Shown piece after piece: positions 33,191 to 38,978 of a stretch of DNA of 38,978 nucleotides; position 1 is the first letter of the stretch; every line of letters starts with the position of its first letter. The position numbers were made by a program, and so were the translations under genes. The DNA is from Clostridium sp. CAG:465 (GTDB taxonomy: Bacteria; Bacillota; Clostridia; TANB77; CAG-465): the NCBI GenBank assembly GCA_000433755.1, contig FR891290.1, positions 1 through 38,978 on the forward strand, in the 5' to 3' direction. The notes under the pieces were generated by a model. That model was not told where the DNA came from and made no database searches. It saw only the letters and a program-made list of their open reading frames with translations.

Positions 33191-34267
33191 CTATTTTTCA
33201 TCAATTTTATCCATATCTTCAATCATATTTTCTATAAAAACGCCATAACCTTTAGTTGGATCATTTAAAAATACATGTGTAACTGCTCCGACAAGTTTTC
33301 CATTTTGAACAATTGGAGAACCACTCATTCCTTGAATTATTCCTCCTGTTTTTTCAAGTAATTTTTCATCAGTTATCTTAATTATCATATTCTTATTTCC
33401 ACTTGATGTAAGTAGAACCTTTTCTATTTCAATATTATATTCTTTTACCTCATTATCATTTAAAGTACAAAAAATACTTGCTTTACCCTCTTTAATCTTT
33501 GACTTTGGTAAAATCTTTATGCTTTCTTTTAAAATATTGTTTGTATTATAGACTTTTCCATAAACACCTTTATCAGTATTACCAGCAATATCACCAATTG
33601 TATCATTTGTAAGGGTACCCTTAAGTTCACCAGGGGATTTAGGAAGCCCCCTTTTTACAGAATAAATTTCAGTTTTTGTTATACCACCTGTTGTAATTGG
33701 TAATATATAATTTTCTTTAGTTTCTGTAACAGCATGGCCAAGTGCTCCAAATTTTCCACTTTTTTTATCATAAAATGTTATAGTACCAACTCCTGCACTA
33801 CTATCCTTTACCCACATTTCCAACTTATATGTTTCTGACACTTCATCATAATTTGGTTTAACAGTTACATTAAACTCTTTTCCCTGTCTATTTATTTTTA
33901 AATTTAAATCATTACCATTACTATCTCTTACAAATTGTATTAATTCATCATTTGACTCAATTTTAGTATTATTTACTTCAAGTATAATATCTCCTACTTC
34001 TATCCCTATATTTTCTCTATCTATCCCAACAACTAATACGCCTGTAGCCAACAGTTTAATTCCTACAGCCTCTCCTCCAATTACAATATCCATATCTTTT
34101 ACTTTCTCTTCGACACTTTTTTGTAAATTATATACTGCTATAAGTTTATTATAATTAGATATGCAATAAAAAAATAGCAAAAACGAAACTATAAAAAAAC
34201 AAACTATAATTTTTCTTTTGTTTTTTAATATACAACCTGTATCATTTATTTTATCATATATTTTCAT
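33191..34267 (-). CDS. spoIVB: SpoIVB serine peptidase (S55)
   Basis: 358 residues. An N-terminal transmembrane helix (about 18-37) is followed by a PDZ domain (about 75-135), then the S55 peptidase domain. Catalytic residues inferred by spacing to Bacillus SpoIVB are H178 (GALGHAV), D300 (IIKITD) and S315 (QGMSGSP). The end LVGAVTHVFLNDPTKGYGVFIENM is the family signature. In Bacillus the forespore secretes SpoIVB, which cuts SpoIVFA to release pro-sigma-K processing in the mother cell. It begins one base after the upstream small membrane protein gene. Confidence 0.96.
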   Translation of the reverse strand: MKIYDKINDTGCILKNKRKIIVCFFIVSFLLFFYCISNYNKLIAVYNLQKSVEEKVKDMDIVIGGEAVGIKLLATGVLVVGIDRENIGIEVGDIILEVNNTKIESNDELIQFVRDSNGNDLNLKINRQGKEFNVTVKPNYDEVSETYKLEMWVKDSSAGVGTITFYDKKSGKFGALGHAVTETKENYILPITTGGITKTEIYSVKRGLPKSPGELKGTLTNDTIGDIAGNTDKGVYGKVYNTNNILKESIKILPKSKIKEGKASIFCTLNDNEVKEYNIEIEKVLLTSSGNKNMIIKITDEKLLEKTGGIIQGMSGSPIVQNGKLVGAVTHVFLNDPTKGYGVFIENMIEDMDKIDEK

Positions 34268-34268
34268 T

Positions 34269-34628
34269 TTAAATATTAACTCCTATTATACCCCCAACTA
34301 TTCCTGAAAGTGCACAAATTCCTAAATATATACCTAGAGCACTTGATATAAAGAATCCTGAAAAAGCAATAACATTTGTAAAGTATATAATCAAGAAATA
34401 AATAATCCCAAAAATAAGGCCATACAAAAAACCTTTTTCTTTTAATTTCTTTAATAATATCATTGAACCAATTAAAACAGAAATCATCACACTTCCAAGT
34501 ACAAACGAATTTAAATGCCTATCATTTATATTAGTATACGCAAAAATAACGGATGAAATTATTAAAAAAATTGCAGCAACACAAAATGATATCAAAAGGC
34601 TAATACTATATCTTTTTATTTTTTCCAT
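34269..34628 (-). CDS. Small four-helix membrane protein, TIGR04086-like
   Basis: 119 residues with four predicted transmembrane helices (about 8-30, 41-60, 66-86 and 92-117). The pattern of a short charged linker L-K-K-L-K-E-K-G-F-L-Y-G-L-I-F-G between helices 2 and 3, and the Gly-rich end S-G-I-V-G-G-I-I-G-V-N-I, fits the TIGR04086 family of clostridial membrane proteins of unknown function. GGAGAGGGATAAA precedes the ATG. Its stop codon almost touches the spoIVB start, so cotranscription is expected. Confidence 0.7.
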   Translation of the reverse strand: MEKIKRYSISLLISFCVAAIFLIISSVIFAYTNINDRHLNSFVLGSVMISVLIGSMILLKKLKEKGFLYGLIFGIIYFLIIYFTNVIAFSGFFISSALGIYLGICALSGIVGGIIGVNI

Positions 34629-34693
34629 TTTATCCCTCTCCTTCTTTAATACATATATATTTTAATTATTATTTTTTATGAAAATAAAATATA

Positions 34694-34731
34694 CGAAAAG
34701 TGATATAGTTTTTCTATTTACTATATCACTT
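34694..34731. terminator. Hairpin after the second FGE cassette
   Basis: AAGTGATATAGT (34698-34709) pairs with ACTATATCACTT (34720-34731), a perfect 12-bp stem. The minus-strand tail is TTTTCG. Sequence resembles 29561-29595, the hairpin beside the other headless cassette. 34732-34867 holds nothing else recognisable. Confidence 0.65.
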
Positions 34732-34867
34732 CTGTAAAATTAATATAAAAAATTTACACCAAATTTTGAAAAGTTATTCTAATTATTTATTTCTAAAATT
34801 TATAATATACACAAGCTCCATTTTTGTATATAAAAAAAGTTTAATTCACTAGGCATGGAAATGTATA

Positions 34868-35584
34868 TTACCTGATATATAGTCTAACACGAAAACTTAC
34901 AACAGAATAAGAATTGCTAACATTTGAAGAAGAACGACCTAAAACAGGAAAATTATCTCCATCTGTATACTGGCTACCTCCACGGTAAATGCTCAAATCT
35001 CCATCAAATTCACTTGTCCACTCTGAAAGATTTCCTGCTAAATCATAAATATTTTTTTGCATCCACTTATCACTAAAACCTGTTACTTGAATCGTTCCAT
35101 ATCCTGTTACATTTGCAGGCTCTAGCGAATTTTTATAATTTCCATAAGTACGGCTATCTTTTAATTCATCATCACTTTTTATCCAATGACATACAGTATC
35201 CCATGCTTTTCCTGTAAGTAATCCTGTTTGTACATATTCATTACTTATCATACTTTCTGAATTTGCTTTTGCATTCGTGTAATCTATATAGGTCCAAACT
35301 GTTGCATCTTTTTTACTTACCGGCACACCTTTTACATTTGAAGTACTATCTGATTTGCCATCTATACTACTTTGATTTTCTGGTATTCCTGCTTCATATC
35401 TTCCTATATAAAATCCTCCATACTTTACTACATCTACTGTTTCATCTGTTATACCATTTGGTAAACTATCATCACCTGTTGGCTTAATATTGTTCCAAGA
35501 AGGAAAACTTGTATCTTTTCTATATGTACTCTCAGTTGCAGGTACCCATACAAATTCATTATCATTATCATCTTTTTTCTGCAC
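34868..35584 (-). pseudogene. Second FGE-sulfatase-type cassette, headless, frame-disrupted from its prepilin head
   Basis: About 238 residues covering a complete FGE/C-type-lectin-fold module: NEFVWVPA, LPNGITDETVDVVKYGG, FYIGRYEAG, GLLTGKAWDT, NIYDLAGNLSEWTSE, YRGGS, then a Ser/Asn/Tyr/Asp-rich variable stretch and FRVRLYIR. It has no ribosome site and no start better than a GTG. It overlaps the preceding prepilin-FGE ORF by 17 bp in another frame. Removing one A from the A6 run (35573-35578) fuses both ORFs into one protein with a partial and a complete FGE module. It may therefore be read only after slippage or mutation. Its C-terminal face resembles the variable region of diversity-generating retroelement targets. 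Confidence 0.75.
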
Positions 35585-36416
35585 TTGCTTTTGAATTTGT
35601 ATAATTTATTTCTGTCCAAACTGTTTCACCTTGTTTACTTACTGGAATGCCTGTTTTATTACTTGGTGATGTATCTCCTTCTGGTATTCCTGCTTCATAT
35701 CTTCCTATGTAAAAGCCTCCATATTTTTTTACATCTGCTGTTTCATCTGATATATCATCTGGTAGTTCATCCTTTGTAGGAGCTACTTTTTTACTATAAG
35801 ATGGATAAGAAATAACTTCACTATCTTTTATGTAATTATTTTTATCTACTGGTACCCATACAAATTCATTACCTTTTTTATCTTGTATTACAAGGCCTGT
35901 ATCTTTTGTTCCTTCTTCATACGTAAAGCCTTTAGGAATTGGTACCCCATATTTTACACCAGCTATTGTATCCTGCCATTCTTCCTTTACATTTGATGTA
36001 TTTCCTATCACTTCATTAAACCACTTTTTTTCATCTGAATTTACTTTTTTGTTATTTAATACTAAATTACCTTCAACTACCGATACTTTTTCTTTATATT
36101 TCTTTGTACTAGGTAATTCTGTTACCATATTATCTCCTGATAAATTTACACTTGATTTTTCAAAACTTAATGGATCATCTGTATATTTTTTAGATAGATA
36201 CATTGATAATTCATCTTGTATATTTGCCATGTCTTCCTTAAACGTTGCCTCTTTTGCACTTGATACTGGGTTATTTTTTGTTATTGTTAAAATAACTGCC
36301 GCTGCAAGTATTATTATCACTATTATTGTAACAATTAATACTATTAGTGAAATTCCTCTTTTTTGAGTTAGTTTTGTAAAATTTTTATTTACATCTGTTT
36401 TTTCCTTTAATTTCAT
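35568..36416 (-). CDS. Prepilin-like protein fused to a truncated FGE-sulfatase domain
   Basis: 282 residues. A type IV prepilin-like N-terminus has a basic leader, K-R-G at 19-21, then I-S-L-I-V-L-I-V-T and a hydrophobic helix (22-45). The usual Glu at mature position 5 is Val. Residues 50-170 form a pilin-like linker domain. From about 173 an FGE-type module begins (NEFVWVPV, SDETADVKKYGG, FYIGRYEAG, NYTNSKASAE), but it stops at K-R-TGA where homologues continue SMISNEYVQTG. So the C-terminal half is missing and a second module follows in another frame. The start is odd: a 70-bp tandem duplication puts a copy of the first codons upstream. Either a cell-surface adhesin undergoing variation or a decayed gene. 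Confidence 0.7.
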   Translation of the reverse strand: MKLKEKTDVNKNFTKLTQKRGISLIVLIVTIIVIIILAAAVILTITKNNPVSSAKEATFKEDMANIQDELSMYLSKKYTDDPLSFEKSSVNLSGDNMVTELPSTKKYKEKVSVVEGNLVLNNKKVNSDEKKWFNEVIGNTSNVKEEWQDTIAGVKYGVPIPKGFTYEEGTKDTGLVIQDKKGNEFVWVPVDKNNYIKDSEVISYPSYSKKVAPTKDELPDDISDETADVKKYGGFYIGRYEAGIPEGDTSPSNKTGIPVSKQGETVWTEINYTNSKASAEKR

Positions 36417-36486
36417 ATGATATACCTCTTTTATGAGTTAGTTTTGTAAAATTTTTATTTACATCTGTTTTTTCCTTTAATTTCAT
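36347..36486 (-). repeat. 70-bp tandem duplication of the prepilin gene start
   Basis: Units 36347-36416 and 36417-36486. The first 53 bases from each ATG are identical, with a few substitutions near the unit end. 70 is not a multiple of three, so the copies are in different frames. Confidence 0.9.
36385..36486 (-). CDS. 33-codon upstream ORF created by the duplicated prepilin start
   Basis: ATG at 36486 has the better ribosome site (GAGAGGAAAAAGAT). It reads the same first 17 residues as the prepilin gene, then H-K-R-G-I-S, and then runs off frame to TAA at 36385, overlapping the real start by 32 bp. The downstream ATG at 36416 is served by AGAGG, which is coding sequence of the upstream copy. 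Expression of the main gene may then depend on reinitiation or coupling. Confidence 0.5.
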   Translation of the reverse strand: MKLKEKTDVNKNFTKLTHKRGISYEIKGKNRCK

Positions 36487-36553
36487 ATCTTTTTCCTCTC
36501 TTTCTTTTGTATAACATATTTGTATATATCATTAACATACCCAGTATACACTA

Positions 36554-36606
36554 AAAAAAATGCAATACTACATAACTAATTTTTATGAATTATTTATTAC
36601 ATAGTA
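36554..36606 (-). terminator. Terminator of the trmFO-holA transcript
   Basis: Minus strand TACTATGTAA / TTATGTAGTA stem with two G-U pairs and a loop of about 20 nt, then TTGCATTTTTTTT. It overlaps the holA stop codon. Confidence 0.5.
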
Positions 36607-37514
36607 CAAATTATTTTTTTTAGTCCGATTTCAAAATCCATTTCACCATTTTTTGTCTTTTCATCATATTCATCAAACATATACATAATCTTTTTTAAGT
36701 CATCTAAAGTGTACTTACTACAAGTCGAACTTAAAAGTTTAAATGTATATGGATGAATTCCAAGATAGGAAGCTATATCTTGTACATTTTTACTTTTTAA
36801 ATATTTTATCATATACATTTGCTTTACTTGCTTATATAACATGATATATACCTTAATTATTGATTCTTTTTGAGCCAAAATATTATCTAATAATTTTATT
36901 CCTTCTTCTTTTTCTTTATTTACAATTTTATTTAAAACATCAAATATTTTTGCATTTAAAGTTTTAGAGCATATTTTATCTATTATTTCCTTTGTTATAT
37001 TAGCTCCTGGTTCTAAATATATAACCAGCTTTTTTATCTCATTTATATTATTGTTTTTATCTAAACCACATACTTCAACAAAATAATCTGCTACATCAAA
37101 AGTTAAATTTAATTTATATCTTTTTAAAAGATCATAAACATAAGTTGTCATAGCCCTTCTATCTAGAGTTTTAAATTCACATACTTCTGCAATTTTTGAT
37201 ATACTTTTATATGAAGTTAGCCTTTTATCTACACTTTCCTCAATAATTACAACAACTACATCCTCATCAATATTTTCTAAAAGCTTTGCATCAAATTTTA
37301 AATTTGTATTTTTTATAACAACAAGTTTATGACTACCAAAAAAAGTAACCTCTGATAATATATTTCCAAGCTCATCTATATTATCTTTTGTAATATAAAA
37401 TAAATTAACACCATTTTCTAACTTATCAAATTGTTTTTTTATACTACTTAATTTTTTTTCTAAATCATATTTTTCTTCACCATACAAAAGGTATATGTTA
37501 CTATTTTTTTTCAA
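36597..37514 (-). CDS. holA: DNA polymerase III subunit delta
   Basis: 305 residues, slightly short for HolA. The AAA+-like N-terminus starts IYLLYGEEKYDLEKKLSSIKK (about 7-27), with VTFFGSHKLVVIKN (about 55-68) and the RRAMTTYVYDLLKRYKLNL lid helices. A C-terminal helical collar domain ends with FEIGLKKIIC. Delta opens the beta clamp within the clamp loader. It follows trmFO by eight bases, with AGGTGAGC as ribosome site, so the two form an operon. Confidence 0.92.
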   Translation of the reverse strand: MKKNSNIYLLYGEEKYDLEKKLSSIKKQFDKLENGVNLFYITKDNIDELGNILSEVTFFGSHKLVVIKNTNLKFDAKLLENIDEDVVVVIIEESVDKRLTSYKSISKIAEVCEFKTLDRRAMTTYVYDLLKRYKLNLTFDVADYFVEVCGLDKNNNINEIKKLVIYLEPGANITKEIIDKICSKTLNAKIFDVLNKIVNKEKEEGIKLLDNILAQKESIIKVYIMLYKQVKQMYMIKYLKSKNVQDIASYLGIHPYTFKLLSSTCSKYTLDDLKKIMYMFDEYDEKTKNGEMDFEIGLKKIICTM

Positions 37515-37522
37515 AAGCTCAC

Positions 37523-38839
37523 CTACTTTATTTTTTCTATATATTCAGTTACATCAGAAATTGCTATTTGTGCAAGTTTGGTATATCTCTCTTTTTTATC
37601 TTTTATTTTTACATCTAGAGGTTTTAATATTCCAAAATTTGCATTCATTGGTTGAAAATGTTTATTCTCTGTAGATATGTATTTTGCTAGACTTCCAAGC
37701 ATAGTTGTATCTGGAAATTCTGCACATGTTCCTTTTATTTTATTTAATATATTATATGCCACCATCATACCTGAAGCTGCAGATTCAACATATCCCTCAA
37801 CCCCTGATATTTGTCCTGCAAAATATATATTACTATTTTCTTTCATACAAAATTTATTATCAAGTATTTTACTTGAATTTATATAACTATTTTTATGCAT
37901 TACACCATATCTTTCAAAAGTAGCATTTTGAAGTCCTGGTATCATTCCAAATACTCTTTTTTGCTCACCAAATTTAAGGCTAGTTTGAAACCCAACCAAA
38001 TTATACATAGTGTTTTCCTTGTTCTCACTTCTTAATTGTACAACAGCATATGGCTTTTCTTCTATATTAGGATTTTGCAGACCAACTGGTTTTAAAGGTC
38101 CAAATACTAAAGTTTTTTCTCCTCTTTTAGCCATTTGTTCTATAGGCATACATCCTTCAAATAGCACCAATTTATCAAAATCATGACGTGGTGCCTCCTC
38201 TGCAGTTATTAAGGCATTATAGAAAGAGAAATATTCATCTTTAGTCATTGGAAGATTTAGATAATCACCTTCCCCAATTTTTCCATATCTATTCATTCTG
38301 TACGCAATATTCATATCAATACTATCTGCTGATACAATAGGAGCTTCTGCATCATAAAAATATAATTTTTCTTCTCCTACTAATTTACTTATATTTTCAA
38401 GCAATGGCTTTGAAGTAAGTGGTCCTGTAGCTATAACGGTAATACCTTCTAGTTTTTCCACATCATCCACTTCTTCATATATTATTTCTATGTTATTATC
38501 ATTTTTTATTTTATCAGTTATATATTCAGCAAACTTTTCCCTATCTACAGCTAGAGCTTGCCCTGCCTCAACTCTTGTTTTATGTGCTGCCTCAACAAAT
38601 ATGCTTCCAAGCATTTGCATTTCTTTTTTTAAAAGTCCACATGCATTAGTAATTTCATCTGATTTTAAAGAATTACTACACACAAGTTCTGCAAAATTAT
38701 CACTTTTATGTGCCTCTGTTTTTTTTATAGGTTTCATTTCATATAACTTAACTTTTATACCATTTTTAGCTAATATCCAAGCACATTCACACCCTGCAAG
38801 TCCTGCTCCTATTACATTTACGTATTTTATATTTTCCAC
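37523..38839 (-). CDS. trmFO: Folate-dependent tRNA (uracil-54-C5)-methyltransferase
   Basis: 438 residues, standard length. The FAD-binding dinucleotide fold begins VNVIGAGLAGCECAWILA (about 8-25). KTEAHKSDNFAELVCSNSLKSD (about 40-61) and NANFGILKPL near the C-terminus are family signatures. The nucleophilic Cys lies in AELVCSNSL. C223-type FEGCMPIEQMA is also present. The enzyme uses methylenetetrahydrofolate and FADH2 to make ribothymidine at tRNA position 54, as in most Gram-positives. GTGAGGTAATATTGTGG precedes the ATG. Confidence 0.97.
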   Translation of the reverse strand: MENIKYVNVIGAGLAGCECAWILAKNGIKVKLYEMKPIKKTEAHKSDNFAELVCSNSLKSDEITNACGLLKKEMQMLGSIFVEAAHKTRVEAGQALAVDREKFAEYITDKIKNDNNIEIIYEEVDDVEKLEGITVIATGPLTSKPLLENISKLVGEEKLYFYDAEAPIVSADSIDMNIAYRMNRYGKIGEGDYLNLPMTKDEYFSFYNALITAEEAPRHDFDKLVLFEGCMPIEQMAKRGEKTLVFGPLKPVGLQNPNIEEKPYAVVQLRSENKENTMYNLVGFQTSLKFGEQKRVFGMIPGLQNATFERYGVMHKNSYINSSKILDNKFCMKENSNIYFAGQISGVEGYVESAASGMMVAYNILNKIKGTCAEFPDTTMLGSLAKYISTENKHFQPMNANFGILKPLDVKIKDKKERYTKLAQIAISDVTEYIEKIK

Positions 38840-38897
38840 AATATTACCTCACTTAATATGATATATTCTATCATAAAATTATTGTATTTTCTACACA

Positions 38898-38935
38898 TAA
38901 AAGAAAAATAGAGGAGAAAAATTTTCTCCTCTATT
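38898..38935 (-). terminator. Terminator of the gene upstream of trmFO
   Basis: AATAGAGGAGAAAA / TTTTCTCCTCTATT, a perfect 14-bp stem (38907-38935), then TTTTCTTTT on the minus strand. It isolates trmFO from the preceding gene. Confidence 0.9.
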
Positions 38936-38941
38936 AAAAAA

Positions 38942-38978
38942 TTAATCCAAGCGTTCTAACCAAAACTTTGCTTTCTTA
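38942..38978 (-). CDS. C-terminal tail of a gene cut by the window edge
   Basis: One minus-strand frame is open from the window edge to a TAA at 38942-38944, ending K-K-A-K-F-W-L-E-R-L-D. A strong terminator follows 7 bp later, which supports a real gene end. In many Firmicutes topA precedes trmFO, but 11 residues cannot identify it. Confidence 0.45.
   Translation of the reverse strand, partial: KKAKFWLERLD

Noticed and set aside
35263..35779. Leu/His-rich plus-strand ORFs opposite the FGE cassettes
   Set aside because: Antisense shadows of the coding frames without start signals; the same kind appears at 29238-29552 opposite the other cassette.
28936..36416. Complete diversity-generating retroelement or prophage
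   Set aside because: No reverse transcriptase, template repeat, integrase or phage structural gene is present; only a target-like fold is visible.

Overview
The window looks like chromosome of a low-GC, spore-forming Firmicute, most likely an anaerobic gut-type member of class Clostridia. The basis is the strong A+T bias, AGGAGG-type ribosome sites, near-consensus sigma-A promoters with 16-17 bp spacers, and sporulation genes (spoIIE, spoIVB). I did not compute GC content or place the genome taxonomically. Most genes lie on the minus strand.

Layout. 1-4.2 kb: tRNA-Gln(CTG), an M19 dipeptidase gene broken by one frameshift, a PAP2 phosphatase, a membrane-anchored protein, a GNAT acetyltransferase, then tRNA-His and tRNA-Gln(TTG). 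4.3-8.2 kb: an apparent secG - rnr - membrane protein - trmB operon. 8.3-10.7 kb: Bax-inhibitor-like protein, rpsO and an M23 peptidase, with readable promoters and terminators. 11.1-12.6 kb (+): an nfeD-SPFH pair. 12.7-16.2 kb: dnaE. 16.2-17.3 kb: an orphan GTG-start gene with its own promoter and terminator, abutting a 409-bp element with 18-bp terminal inverted repeats that carries a promoter and a candidate small RNA. 17.2-18.5 kb: a sodium:alanine-type symporter whose stop codon lies inside that repeat. 18.6-20.6 kb (+): a strong promoter, a seven-codon leader ORF and three consecutive genes with five copies of one unrecognised domain of about 90 residues. 20.6-28.4 kb: spoIIE, a helical unknown, addB, scpB. 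28.4-33.2 kb: unknown genes with individual promoters and terminators, a 5'-truncated FGE-sulfatase-type cassette, and a D,D-carboxypeptidase. 33.2-34.6 kb: spoIVB and a small membrane protein. 34.8-36.5 kb: a prepilin-like leader fused to a truncated FGE-type domain, followed by a second headless FGE cassette; the gene start is tandemly duplicated. 36.6-38.9 kb: holA and trmFO, then the tail of another gene.

Two areas stand out. The first is the three-gene (+) operon built from a repeated, unrecognised G-x-P-F / R-P-x-M-x-x-I-W-N domain. The second is the prepilin/FGE locus with its two headless cassettes. Their cores are almost identical in DNA while the C-terminal faces differ strongly, as expected of cassette recombination or a diversity-generating retroelement target. 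No reverse transcriptase, template repeat or recombinase is visible here, so mechanism is inference. The inverted-repeat word of the 409-bp element recurs inside the prepilin gene start, which may link the two regions.
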